Shown: one piece after another, positions 51,267 through 59,954 of the stretch
How the letters are laid out: each line of letters starts with the position of its first letter
How positions within the stretch are numbered: the first letter of the stretch is position 1
NCBI RefSeq assembly: GCF_021261325.1
Contig: NZ_JAJSBI010000012.1
Span: 124,001 to 188,000, forward strand
DNA length: 64,000 bases
Reading direction: 5' to 3'
Origin: Streptomyces guryensis
GTDB lineage: Bacteria > Actinomycetota > Actinomycetes > Streptomycetales > Streptomycetaceae
The notes under the pieces: model-generated
Database searches by the model: none
What the model was told of the DNA's origin: nothing
What the model saw: the letters and a program-made list of their open reading frames with translations, nothing else
Translations under genes and position numbers: made by a program

Positions 51267-52161
51267 CTCCGGGGCGACCGACGACGGCAGGGCGCCGGGC
51301 GAGCGGAACCGGACCGAGGAAGAGGGCTCGGGCGGTACACCCCCCAGGTCCAAGAAACAACGCTCCTTCTGGAAGGAGCTGCCCATCCTGATCGGTATCG
51401 CGCTCGTGCTGGCGCTGCTGATCAAGACGTTCCTGGTGCAGGCGTTCTCGATCCCTTCGGACTCGATGCAGAACACCCTTCAGCAGGGCGACCGGGTCCT
51501 GGTCGACAAGCTCACCCCCTGGTTCGGTTCGAAGCCGGAGCGCGGCGAGGTCGTCGTCTTCCACGACCCGGACAACTGGCTGGCGGGCGAGCCCACGGCC
51601 AATCCGAACCCACTGCAGAAGGCCCTCAGCTGGATCGGTCTGATGCCGTCCGCCGAGGAGAAGGACCTCATCAAGCGCGTCATCGGCGTCGGCGGCGACA
51701 CCGTCTCCTGCAAGGGCTCCGGCCCGCTCAGGGTCAACGGCAAAGCGCTCAACGACGCGTCGTTCGTGTACGCCGGCAACACCCCGTGCAGCGTCGACGA
51801 CCAGGGCGGCCAGTTCACGGTGAAGGTCCCCAAGGGCTACATCTGGGTCATGGGCGACCACCGGCAGAACTCGCGCGACTCGCGCTACAACCAGAGCGAC
51901 AAGCACAACGGCATGGTTCCCGTGAACAAGGTCGTCGGCCGCGCCATCGTCATCGCCTGGCCGATCACCCGCTGGGACACCCTCCCGATCCCGGACACCT
52001 TCGACCAGCCGGGACTGAATGACAAGTCCTCGGCGTCCGCCGCCCTGTCGGCCGCCCCGAACGCGCTCGCCCTCACCGGTGTGGTGCCGGTGGCCCTGTG
52101 GCGCCGTAGGCGGATCGCCGTGGCCGAGACGCGCAAAGCGGGCGCGGAGAACTCCGCCTGA
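51145..52161 (+). CDS. sipY: Type I signal peptidase SipY
   Basis: A 338-residue signal peptidase, same length as S. lividans SipY, the main enzyme in that species. Long acidic N-terminal tail, span about 80-100, Ser107 in IPSDSM, Lys in DLIKRVIGVGGD, box E MGDHRQNSRDSR, and a C-terminal span (ALALTGVVPVALW) followed by arginines. GTG start with AAGGAG. Begins inside the 3' end of sipX. Confidence 0.92.
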   Translation: MGDVAVGARSGHDGEEHRGQPAQGVSAAVPAADSAVTSGSDSGATDDGRAPGERNRTEEEGSGGTPPRSKKQRSFWKELPILIGIALVLALLIKTFLVQAFSIPSDSMQNTLQQGDRVLVDKLTPWFGSKPERGEVVVFHDPDNWLAGEPTANPNPLQKALSWIGLMPSAEEKDLIKRVIGVGGDTVSCKGSGPLRVNGKALNDASFVYAGNTPCSVDDQGGQFTVKVPKGYIWVMGDHRQNSRDSRYNQSDKHNGMVPVNKVVGRAIVIAWPITRWDTLPIPDTFDQPGLNDKSSASAALSAAPNALALTGVVPVALWRRRRIAVAETRKAGAENSA

Positions 52162-52252
52162 CCATGGCTTGGTGAAGCCCTGGTGCAGCTGTGACCTCGG
52201 TCGGCCGTCAAGGGCTGACCGGGGCAGGTACCGCCGGGTAGGGTGCGGACCC

Positions 52253-53029
52253 ATGGGTGGCGAGAGCACTACGCGTACGGCCCCGCGCAGCGGCGGCAAG
52301 AGCACGGGCCCGGTGGGCAGCAGGACCGGAGAGCGACTGTCCGGACTGGCCATCGCACTGGGCATTGTGCTGTTCCTCGGCGGATTCGGCTGGGGAGCGG
52401 TGGTCTACCGGCCGTACACCGTACCGACCACCTCGATGACGCCGACGATCGACGCCGGCGACCGGGTCCTGGCCCAGCGCGTCGACGGCAGTGAGATCCG
52501 CCGGGGCGATGTCGTCGTCTTCAACGACAAGTCCTGGGTGACCAACGCATCCGTGGTCAAGCGCGTGGTCGCGGTCGGCGGCGACACGGTCTCCTGCTGC
52601 ACGAACGGCAAGCTGACCGTCAACGGCAAGCAGATCGACGAGGGCTACCTCAAGGGCAGCGTCGTCGAGGACAAGAACATCCCGACCGTGAAGGTCCCCC
52701 AGGGGCGCCTGTTCCTGCTCGGTGACGAGCGCCAGGGGTCGCTGGACTCCTCCGCCCACCTCAGCGACGCGGCCCAGGGCACCGTCGCGCGCTCGGCCGT
52801 GACGGCTCGCGTGGACGCCGTCGTCTGGCCCATGAAAGGCATGCTGGAGCGCCCCACCGGCTTCCAGACCCTCGGCGTGCTCTCCCAGCCCGGCCCGCTG
52901 CGGATCATCGTCACGCTGATCGTGGCCGGGGCCGTCCTCGTCCTCGGCGGCGGCGCGTACGGCCCGATCGCCAAGCGGACGGGCGGGCGCCGCACCCGTG
53001 CGCGGACGGAGCCCGTGGGTGCCCGCTGA
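52253..53029 (+). CDS. sipZ: Type I signal peptidase SipZ
   Basis: A 258-residue signal peptidase with spans near 30-50 and 220-240. Nucleophile Ser61 in VPTTSM, Lys in SVVKRVVAVGGD, box E LGDERQGSLDSS (His of GDH replaced by Glu). Length equals SipZ of S. lividans. Last of the cluster; the NUDIX gene starts within its last codons. Confidence 0.9.
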   Translation: MGGESTTRTAPRSGGKSTGPVGSRTGERLSGLAIALGIVLFLGGFGWGAVVYRPYTVPTTSMTPTIDAGDRVLAQRVDGSEIRRGDVVVFNDKSWVTNASVVKRVVAVGGDTVSCCTNGKLTVNGKQIDEGYLKGSVVEDKNIPTVKVPQGRLFLLGDERQGSLDSSAHLSDAAQGTVARSAVTARVDAVVWPMKGMLERPTGFQTLGVLSQPGPLRIIVTLIVAGAVLVLGGGAYGPIAKRTGGRRTRARTEPVGAR

Positions 53030-53552
53030 GGCCGCGGGCGGGTACGAGGACTCGTACCGGGGAGGGCTGCGCAGGGTGGCCCGGGTGGTCCTGCTCGATC
53101 CCGAGGACCGCATTCTTCTCCTGCACGGCCATGAGCCGGACGACACGGCCGACGACTGGTGGTTCACGCCCGGCGGCGGTCTGGAGGGCGACGAGAGCCG
53201 CGAGGAGGCCGCGCTCCGGGAACTCGCCGAGGAGACCGGCATCACCGATGTCGAACTCGGCCCGGTGCTGTGGCGGCGGATGTGTTCCTTCCCGTTCGCG
53301 GGCCGCCGCTGGGACCAGGACGAGTGGTACTACCTGGCCCGTACGACGGATACGTCCGCGGCGGTGCCCGAGGCCACGGGCCTCACGGAACTGGAGCGGC
53401 GCAGCGTCGCAGGAGCACGCTGGTGGACGTGTCGGGAACTTGCCCGGGCGCATGAGACCGTGTATCCGACCAGACTCGCCGAGCTGCTGTGCAGGCTGCT
53501 CGACGAAGGTCCCCCGGCCAGGCCTGTGACCCTTGACCCCGAAATCGTCTAG
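53019..53552 (+). CDS. NUDIX hydrolase
   Basis: A 177-residue NUDIX enzyme with a complete Nudix box (GGGLEGDESREEAALRELAEETGI read in two parts: GGGLEGDESREEAALREL then AEETGI). ARVVLLDPEDRILLLHGHEP precedes it. Substrate unknown, likely a nucleoside diphosphate derivative. GTG start with GGAG eight bases upstream; overlaps sipZ by 11 bases. Confidence 0.9.
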   Translation: MPAEAAGGYEDSYRGGLRRVARVVLLDPEDRILLLHGHEPDDTADDWWFTPGGGLEGDESREEAALRELAEETGITDVELGPVLWRRMCSFPFAGRRWDQDEWYYLARTTDTSAAVPEATGLTELERRSVAGARWWTCRELARAHETVYPTRLAELLCRLLDEGPPARPVTLDPEIV

Positions 53553-53608
53553 GGGCTCACGGGACTGGCGCACAATGGTGGGATCGCACGGGTGAAGGGG
53601 AAGCTGCC

Positions 53609-53917
53609 ATGAGCGCCGAGGACCTCGAGAAGTACGAGACCGAGATGGAGCTGAAGCTCTACCGGGAGTACCGCGATGTCGTCGGTCTGTTCAAATACGT
53701 GATCGAGACCGAGCGGCGCTTCTACCTGACCAACGACTACGAGATGCAGGTGCACTCGGTCCAGGGCGAGGTGTTCTTCGAGGTGTCGATGGCGGACGCC
53801 TGGGTCTGGGACATGTACCGGCCGGCTCGCTTCGTGAAGCAGGTGCGGGTACTCACGTTCAAGGACGTGAACATCGAGGAGCTGAACAAGAGCGATCTCG
53901 AACTGCCGGGCGGCTGA
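53609..53917 (+). CDS. DUF2469 family protein
   Basis: A 102-residue actinobacterial conserved protein, MSAEDLEKYETEMELKLYREYRDVVG (shown split) with conserved FKYVIETERRFYLTND and MADAWVWDMYRPARFVKQVR. Nearly invariant across actinobacteria and always near yraN/comM/dprA or rnhB; function unknown. AAGGGGAAG site upstream of the ATG. Confidence 0.93.
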   Translation: MSAEDLEKYETEMELKLYREYRDVVGLFKYVIETERRFYLTNDYEMQVHSVQGEVFFEVSMADAWVWDMYRPARFVKQVRVLTFKDVNIEELNKSDLELPGG

Positions 53918-53938
53918 CGCTCAGGGTCGGCCGCTCGT

Positions 53939-53977
53939 CCGGGTGACGGGTTTGTCCACAACCGGTGAGTAGTCCAC
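53939..53977. promoter_or_regulatory. DnaA-box pair element upstream of yraN
   Basis: TTGTCCACA at 53952-53960 is the consensus Streptomyces DnaA box; TAGTCCACC at 53970-53978 is a near match nine bases further. The surrounding 39 bases match, in reverse orientation, 59727-59765 upstream of rpsB at 34 positions. Confidence 0.6.
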
Positions 53978-54034
53978 CAAGATCCACTTGGTCGGGCCGG
54001 ATGCGTGACGGTTGGCGCCGGAGGTGGTGCCGAC

Positions 54035-54409
54035 ATGAGTACACGCAACGCACAACGCAGTGCCATGGGCAGGTACGGCGAGGATCTGGCCGCGCGGCGG
54101 CTGGCGGACGCCGGTATGACGGTCCTGGAGCGCAACTGGCGCTCCGGCAGGACGGGTGAGATCGACATCGTGGCCCGGGACGGGGACGTCCTGGTGGTCT
54201 GCGAGGTGAAGACCCGCAGGGCGGGCACCTTCCAGCACCCGATGGCCGCGGTCCCGCCGACGAAGGCGGAACGTCTGCGCGGTCTGGCGGAACGCTGGGC
54301 GCAGGAACACGGCGGAGCCCCGCCGGGGGGCATCCGCATCGACCTGGTGGGCATCCTGCTCCCCGATCGCGGCGCACCCGTGGTCGAACACGCGCGGGGG
54401 GTGGCCTGA
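54035..54409 (+). CDS. YraN/UPF0102 endonuclease-like protein
   Basis: A 124-residue protein of the YraN family (restriction-endonuclease fold). Shows GRYGEDLAARRLADAGM, RTGEIDIVARDGDVLVVCEVKTR with the Asp...Glu-x-Lys catalytic-type triad, and KAERLRGLAERW. Possibly acts on DNA in natural transformation or repair; not established. ATG; an in-frame GTG lies ten codons upstream. Stop overlaps the comM-like ATG by one base. Confidence 0.92.
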   Translation: MSTRNAQRSAMGRYGEDLAARRLADAGMTVLERNWRSGRTGEIDIVARDGDVLVVCEVKTRRAGTFQHPMAAVPPTKAERLRGLAERWAQEHGGAPPGGIRIDLVGILLPDRGAPVVEHARGVA

Positions 54410-56034
54410 TGGGGTTCGCGCGTACGTGCTCGGTGGCGCTCGTGGGCGTCGAGGGCGTGGTGGTGGAGGTCCAGGCGGATCTGGAGCCGGGGGTGGCGGC
54501 GTTCACGCTGGTCGGGCTGCCGGACAAGAGCCTGAGCGAGAGTCGGGACCGGGTGAGGGCGGCGGTCGTCAACTCGGGCGCCGAATGGCCGCAGAAGAAG
54601 CTGACCGTGGGGCTGAGCCCGGCATCGGTGCCGAAGGGCGGCAGCGGCTTCGACCTGGCGGTCGCCTGCGCCGTGCTCGGCGCCTGCGAGCGGATCGACC
54701 CGCGGGTGCTCGCCGACATCGTGATGATCGGGGAACTGGGCCTGGACGGCCGGGTCCGGCCCGTCCGGGGCATCCTGCCGGCGGTGCTGGCCGCGGCGGA
54801 CGCCGGCTACGAGCAGGTGGTCGTGCCCGACTGCGCGGCCGCCGAGGCCTCGCTGGTGCCCGGCGTGTCCGTCCTGGGGGTGCGCAGCCTGCGCCAGCTG
54901 ATCGCCGTCCTGGCGGACGAGCCCGTACCCGACGAGGAACCGGACGACCAGGGCCGTCCCGATCCGCTGCTCGCCGGACTGCGGGTGCCCGGCACGGGCG
55001 CGGCCACGGGGATGCGCAGCCTGGGCTCCGCACAGCACGACCAGGGCCATGACCTCGCCGACGTGGTGGGCCAGATCTCGGCGCGGACGGCGGTCGAGGT
55101 CGCCGCGGCGGGAGGCCACCACCTGTTCCTGGAGGGCCCGCCAGGTGCCGGGAAGACGATGCTCGCGGAGCGGCTCCCCGCGATCCTCCCGCTGCTCAGC
55201 CGGCAGGAGTCGCTGGAGGTCACGGCGGTGCACTCGGTGGCGGGTCTGCTGCCCCCTGGCAAACCCCTGATCGACGTCGCTCCGTACTGCGCCCCGCACC
55301 ATTCGGCCACCATGCAGGCGCTCGTGGGCGGCGGCCCTGGCGTCGCGCGGCCCGGCGCCGTCTCGCTCTCCCACCGGGGGGTCCTCTTCCTCGACGAGAC
55401 GCCAGAGTTCAGCAGCCACGCCCTCGACGCGCTGCGGCAGCCGCTGGAGTCCGGGCACGTGGTGATCGCGCGCAGTGCGGGTGTCGTGCGGTTCCCGGCG
55501 AGATTCCTGATGGTGCTCGCTGCGAACCCCTGTCCCTGTGGCCGCTTCTCGCTGGCCGACGACCTCTGCGAGTGCCCGCCCTCGTCGATCCGCCGCTACC
55601 AGGCGCGGCTGTCCGGCCCGCTGCTCGACCGGGTCGACCTGCGCGTCGAGGTCGACCGGGTCACCCGCGCCCAGCTGACCCAACGCGGCGCCGGGGGCGA
55701 GTCCACCACGACGGTCGCCGACCGGGTACGGGCGGCCAGGGAGCGCGCGGCTGCACGCCTTGCGGGCACGCCCTGGCGGACCAACAGCGAAGTCCCCGGG
55801 CGGGAGCTGCGCAGCCGCTGGCACGCCGCGACCGGGGCGATGGACGAGGCGGAACGGAATCTGGAGCGGGGTGTGCTGACCGCCCGCGGGCTGGACCGCG
55901 TCCTGCGCGTCGCCTGGACCGTCGCGGACCTCGTGGGACACGACCGGCCCGACGCGACGGACGTCGCCCTGGCGCTGCAACTGCGTACCGGCGTGCCGCG
56001 CGGCGTGCCCATGGCCATCGGGGCGCTGACATGA
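54409..56034 (+). CDS. ComM/YifB-type AAA ATPase (Mg chelatase-like)
   Basis: A 541-residue ATPase. N-terminal Lon-like ChlI domain (VEGVVVEVQADLEPGVAAFT, VGLPDKSLSESRDRV), AAA core with Walker A EGPPGAGKTMLA and LFLDETPEFS, zinc pair CPCGRF...CECP, and an Mg-chelatase C-terminal helical part. ComM of Haemophilus is a branch-migration helicase in transformation. In operon with yraN and dprA. Confidence 0.93.
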   Translation: MGFARTCSVALVGVEGVVVEVQADLEPGVAAFTLVGLPDKSLSESRDRVRAAVVNSGAEWPQKKLTVGLSPASVPKGGSGFDLAVACAVLGACERIDPRVLADIVMIGELGLDGRVRPVRGILPAVLAAADAGYEQVVVPDCAAAEASLVPGVSVLGVRSLRQLIAVLADEPVPDEEPDDQGRPDPLLAGLRVPGTGAATGMRSLGSAQHDQGHDLADVVGQISARTAVEVAAAGGHHLFLEGPPGAGKTMLAERLPAILPLLSRQESLEVTAVHSVAGLLPPGKPLIDVAPYCAPHHSATMQALVGGGPGVARPGAVSLSHRGVLFLDETPEFSSHALDALRQPLESGHVVIARSAGVVRFPARFLMVLAANPCPCGRFSLADDLCECPPSSIRRYQARLSGPLLDRVDLRVEVDRVTRAQLTQRGAGGESTTTVADRVRAARERAAARLAGTPWRTNSEVPGRELRSRWHAATGAMDEAERNLERGVLTARGLDRVLRVAWTVADLVGHDRPDATDVALALQLRTGVPRGVPMAIGALT

Positions 56035-57191
56035 GGCTCGATGACGACCCGGCCGGCGAACTGCGGGCCCGGGTCCTTCTCAGCCGTGTGCTCGAACCGG
56101 GGGACGAGGCCGGCGGGCGGTGGCTGCGGGAGCTCGGGGCGGTGGAGGTGGCGCGGCGGCTGCGCGACGGCGGGCCGCAGCTCGTCGGGATCACCGACAA
56201 GCGGTGGGCCGGGCTGCTGGACCGCGCGGAGCAGGCCGAGCCCGAGCGGGATCTCGCCGTAGCCCAGGAGGCCGGCATGCGGTTCGTGACGCCCGGGAAC
56301 GGCGAGTGGCCCGGGCAGCTCGACGACCTGGGGGACGCGCGCCCGGTGGGGCTGTGGGTGCGGGGGCGGCCCAGTCTGCGGATGTGGGCGCTCAGATCCG
56401 TCGCCGTGGTCGGGGCTCGGGCGTGCACCGAGTACGGGGCGCACATGGCGGGCACGCTCGGCGCCGGGCTCGCCGAGCACGGCTGGGTGGTCGTCTCCGG
56501 CGGTGCCTACGGGGTCGACGGGGCCGCACACCGGGGCGCGCTCGGCGCCGGCGGAGCCACCGTCGCGGTGCTGGCCTGCGGGGCCGACCGGGCCTACCCG
56601 CGGGGGCACACCGAGTTGCTCGGCAGGATCGCGGAACAGGGACTGGTGATCGGGGAATTGCCCCCCGGCGATCATCCGACCCCGAGCAGATTCATCGTCC
56701 GGAACCGGGTGATCGCCGCCCTCACCAGGGGCACCGTGGTCGTCGAGGCCGCCCGTCGCAGCGGCTCGCTGGTCACGGCACGGGCGGCGCAGCGGCTGGG
56801 CCGCCACACGATGGGGGTGCCCGGGCCGGCCACCAGCGGCCTCTCCGCGGGAGTGCACGAGCTCCTGCGGGACGACGCCGTGCTCGTCACCGACGCCGCG
56901 GAAGTCGTCGAGCTGGTCGGCGACATGGGCGAGCTGGCCCCGGAGCGGCGCGGACCCGTGCTGCCCCGCGATCTTCTGGAGCCCGGCGCCCGGCGCGTCC
57001 TGGCCGCACTGCCCGGCCGCGGGACGGCACCGCCCGGCGACATCGCTCGGGGCGCGCAGACCACGCAGGACGACGCGATCGCGAGACTGTACGAACTCCG
57101 ATCACTCGGTTACGTCGAACGACACGGCGACGGCTGGAAGTTGACACGCCAGGCGATGATCTCCGTCCGCGGGGGTCGCAGTCGATGTTGA
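56031..57191 (+). CDS. dprA: DNA-processing protein DprA
   Basis: A 386-residue DprA/Smf. Extended Rossmann fold with VVGARACTEYGAHMAGTL, VVSGGAYGVDGAAHRGAL, and ARRSGSLVTARAAQRLGR; a C-terminal winged helix (TQDDAIARLYELRSLGYVER). It loads RecA on incoming single strands in competent bacteria; role in Streptomyces unknown. Overlaps comM-like stop (ATGA). S-A-M N-terminal domain about 1-80. Confidence 0.93.
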   Translation: MRLDDDPAGELRARVLLSRVLEPGDEAGGRWLRELGAVEVARRLRDGGPQLVGITDKRWAGLLDRAEQAEPERDLAVAQEAGMRFVTPGNGEWPGQLDDLGDARPVGLWVRGRPSLRMWALRSVAVVGARACTEYGAHMAGTLGAGLAEHGWVVVSGGAYGVDGAAHRGALGAGGATVAVLACGADRAYPRGHTELLGRIAEQGLVIGELPPGDHPTPSRFIVRNRVIAALTRGTVVVEAARRSGSLVTARAAQRLGRHTMGVPGPATSGLSAGVHELLRDDAVLVTDAAEVVELVGDMGELAPERRGPVLPRDLLEPGARRVLAALPGRGTAPPGDIARGAQTTQDDAIARLYELRSLGYVERHGDGWKLTRQAMISVRGGRSRC

Positions 57192-57462
57192 CCGAGCGTG
57201 TTCGGCCGTCCGGGGGAAGCCTGACACCTGTGGAAATACCCGCAGTTGGCGTTCCCCGGCGGTCACGCACAGCAATCTCCACGACTCCGTGGGGCGCCCT
57301 GCGGAACGTATCTGCGCATCCGATCCGCGCCGACCTTCGCGCACCGCGACACTTCAGTCACGCTACGCTCACGTGGATTCCGGCACAGCCCGGCATCTCG
57401 ACATCAGACCGACAGCTCACCCAGGCACCCCCACTTCACGGCAGAACGGCACAAGGCGACGA

Positions 57463-58305
57463 ATGCCCCAGCACACCTCCGGGTCCGACCGGGCGGCGAT
57501 CCCCCCAGCCGCCCGTGACGGTGGCAGCGTGCGGCCGCCCGCTCCCTCGACACTCGACGAGCTGTGGCGGTCGTACAAGGACACGGGGGACGAGCGGCTG
57601 CGGGAGCAGCTGATCCTGCACTACTCGCCGCTGGTGAAGTACGTGGCGGGACGGGTGAGCGTCGGTCTGCCGCCGAACGTGGAGCAGGCCGACTTCGTCT
57701 CCTCCGGGGTGTTCGGACTCATCGACGCGATCGAGAAGTTCGACATCGACCGGGAGATCAAGTTCGAGACGTACGCGATCACCCGGATCCGGGGCGCGAT
57801 GATCGACGAGCTCAGAGCGCTGGACTGGATTCCGCGATCGGTGCGGCAGAAGGCACGGAACGTGGAGCGGGCGTACGCGACGCTGGAGGCGCGCCTGAGG
57901 CGGACACCGTCCGAGGGCGAGGTGGCCGGCGAGATGGGCATCGCCGTGGATGAACTCCACGCGGTGTTCAGCCAGTTGTCGCTGGCCAACGTGGTGGCCC
58001 TGGAAGAGCTGCTGCATGTGGGGGGTGACGGCGGCGACCGGCTCAGTCTCATGGACACGCTGGAGGACACCGCCGCCGACAACCCCGTGGAGGTGGCCGA
58101 GGACCGCGAGCTCAGGCGGTTCCTGGCCCGGGCGATCAACACCCTGCCCGAGCGGGAGAAGACCGTCGTGACGCTGTACTACTACGAGGGGCTCACGCTC
58201 GCCGAGATCGGGAACGTACTCGGCGTGACCGAGAGCCGGGTGAGTCAGATCCACACCAAGTCCGTGCTGCAGTTGCGGGCGAAGCTGGCGAGCTTCGGAC
58301 GTTGA
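57463..58305 (+). CDS. whiG: Sporulation sigma factor WhiG
   Basis: A 280-residue FliA-type sigma factor, same length as S. coelicolor WhiG. Region 2: LHYSPLVKYVAGRVSVGLPP, GVFGLIDAIEKFD, TYAITRIRGAMIDELRALDW; region 4: LPEREKTVVTLYYYEGLTL and VLGVTESRVSQIHTKSV. Needed to commit aerial hyphae to sporulation. ATG start after AAGG. Preceded by a 271-bp gap without recognised sites. Confidence 0.96.
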   Translation: MPQHTSGSDRAAIPPAARDGGSVRPPAPSTLDELWRSYKDTGDERLREQLILHYSPLVKYVAGRVSVGLPPNVEQADFVSSGVFGLIDAIEKFDIDREIKFETYAITRIRGAMIDELRALDWIPRSVRQKARNVERAYATLEARLRRTPSEGEVAGEMGIAVDELHAVFSQLSLANVVALEELLHVGGDGGDRLSLMDTLEDTAADNPVEVAEDRELRRFLARAINTLPEREKTVVTLYYYEGLTLAEIGNVLGVTESRVSQIHTKSVLQLRAKLASFGR

Positions 58306-58355
58306 GCGGCCCGACTCACTCCCCTCGGGAGTGGTCCGTCCGTAAAGTGGTTGAC

Positions 58356-58937
58356 GTGCCAAGGATTCGAGCGGCCTCCGTGGCCGAACACCGGTCGATG
58401 CAGCGTGCCGCCCTGCTGGACGCGGCCCGGTCTCTGCTGTCCGAGGGGGGGACGGAGGCGCTGACGTTCCCCGCCCTCGCCGAGCGGACGGGGCTCGCCC
58501 GGTCGTCCGTCTACGAGTACTTCCGCTCCCGGGCGGCTGTGGTCCAGGAACTGTGCGAGGTCGACTTCCCGGTGTGGGCCGCCGAGGTCTCGGCGGCGAT
58601 GGAGCGGGCGGGGTCGGCCGAGGGCAAGGTCGAGGCGTATGTGCGGCAGCAGTTGGTGCTGGTCGGGGACCGGCGGCATCGGGCTGTTGTGGCGATTTCG
58701 GCGAGTGAGCTGGATGCGGGGGCGCGGGAGAAGATCAGGGCCGCGCACGGCGGGCTTGTCGCGATGATCGTCGAGGCCTTGGGGGAGATGGGGCACTCCT
58801 CGCCTCGGTTGGCCGCGATGTTGCTGCAGGGGGTTGTGGACGCCGCTGTGCGGAGGATCGAGCTGGGGGCGGCCGAGGATCCCTCGGCGATCACCGAGGC
58901 TGCGGTGGCCATGGCTTTGCGGGGGGTGCGCGGCTGA
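58356..58937 (+). CDS. TetR-family regulator
   Basis: A 193-residue repressor-type protein. HTH: SEGGTEALTFPALAERTGLA, SSVYEYFRSRAAVVQELC. The C-terminal ligand domain is not diagnostic. Start is uncertain: GTG giving VPRIRAASVAEHRS is chosen; GTG at 58347 also fits. Close behind whiG (50 bases). Confidence 0.87.
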   Translation: MPRIRAASVAEHRSMQRAALLDAARSLLSEGGTEALTFPALAERTGLARSSVYEYFRSRAAVVQELCEVDFPVWAAEVSAAMERAGSAEGKVEAYVRQQLVLVGDRRHRAVVAISASELDAGAREKIRAAHGGLVAMIVEALGEMGHSSPRLAAMLLQGVVDAAVRRIELGAAEDPSAITEAAVAMALRGVRG

Positions 58938-58995
58938 GGGCGGTGGGGGCTGCTGTCGGTGCCGGGTCGCCGGCCCGCGCTGACGGGGTGCCGCC

Positions 58996-59043
58996 TTTCT
59001 TCGGGTCGGGTGCCACCCGAGTTTCTTCGGGTCGGGTGCCACC
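58996..59043. repeat. 22-base tandem direct repeat downstream of TetR gene
   Basis: The 22 bases at 58996-59017 recur at 59022-59043 (TTTCTTCGGGTCGGG... with TGCCACC). Immediately after, 59047-59067 is an inverted copy of 46427-46447 upstream of rpsP. All lie in the 169-bp gap between convergent TetR and M23 genes. Confidence 0.75.
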
Positions 59044-59106
59044 GAGGCGGCACGACTGCCCGCAGGCCACGGCGGCCGCGCGAGCTCTCGCAGGCTCCGA
59101 CGGGGC

Positions 59107-59685
59107 TCAAGAGGGCAGCGGCACGCCCAGGACCGGCAACAGCCTCGACGGGCCCTGGTGCAGTAGCCACGGTGGCAGCAGGGACAGTGGGTCCAGGTAG
59201 GTCTCACCCCTCAGCAAGCCCCAGTGCACGCACGTGACCGTGCAGTGGTTGCCCGTCGGCTCCACCGTGCCGACGACCTCGCCCGGCGCCACCTCGTCGC
59301 CCTTCCGTACCGACGCCTTCACCGGTTCGTAGGTCGTGCGCAGGTCCGTGTCCGTCAGCTGTACGGAGATCACGCCCCGGCCGGCCACCCGGCCCGCGAA
59401 GGACACGCGGCCGGCTGCGACCGCTCTCACCGGTGTTCCGGCCGGTGCTGCCAGGTCCACGCCCCGGTGGCCGCGTCCGTAGACCGTCGCCGGAGGTTCC
59501 CAGCCTCGTAGGACCGCGGGGTGGGTTCCCACGGGCCAGACGCGGCCGACGGCAGGGACCGGTGCGCCCGGTGCCGGTGCCGGTGCCGGCGGCGGGTCGT
59601 CCGCCCAGGCCCAGGGGGCCAGGACGGTCAACATCAGTCCCAGCAGCGCCACCCATGTCATCCGCACGTATCGCCTCGCTCGCAT
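59107..59685 (-). CDS. M23 family (LytM-like) secreted peptidase
   Basis: A 192-residue protein with signal peptide (RRYVRMTWVALLGLMLTVLA, cleavage near AWADD) and a Pro/Ala linker, then an M23 domain: first metal motif GRGHRGVDLAAPAGTP (His73, Asp77), and CVHWGLLRG (His154). The family's H-x-H here reads Cys152-Val-His154, so the usual catalytic His is replaced by Cys. May be a regulator rather than an active endopeptidase (inference). Divergent from rpsB. Confidence 0.87.
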   Translation of the reverse strand: MRARRYVRMTWVALLGLMLTVLAPWAWADDPPPAPAPAPGAPVPAVGRVWPVGTHPAVLRGWEPPATVYGRGHRGVDLAAPAGTPVRAVAAGRVSFAGRVAGRGVISVQLTDTDLRTTYEPVKASVRKGDEVAPGEVVGTVEPTGNHCTVTCVHWGLLRGETYLDPLSLLPPWLLHQGPSRLLPVLGVPLPS

Positions 59686-59726
59686 GCGAGAACCCTGCCG
59701 CGCCGCCGCCGATCGAGCCGGGAGCT

Positions 59727-59765
59727 GTGGACTACTCCCCGGTTGTGGACAGCGGCGTCACCCGG
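59727..59765. promoter_or_regulatory. DnaA-box pair element upstream of rpsB
   Basis: On the minus strand the sites read TAGTCCACA (59726-59734) and CTGTCCACA (59744-59752), both fitting the Streptomyces DnaA box pattern. 34 of 39 bases match the inverse element before yraN (53939-53977). Lies between divergent M23 and rpsB. TACACT at 59782-59787 may be an rpsB -10. Confidence 0.6.
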
Positions 59766-59954
59766 TGCCCCGGCGGTCCCGTACACTTCTTCTGGCGATC
59801 CGGGTCACCGGGTCGACTTCGCACGCCCCGACACCTGGTCATCAAAAGCCGGTGTCAGCGCCCCTCGGTCCTTCGTGGCACGGCGCACGTGGGCGTCAGG
59901 CGCGGGAGCCGTCCGGCCCCCGCGGCACAACCGAGAAACTCAAGGAGAACGGCC

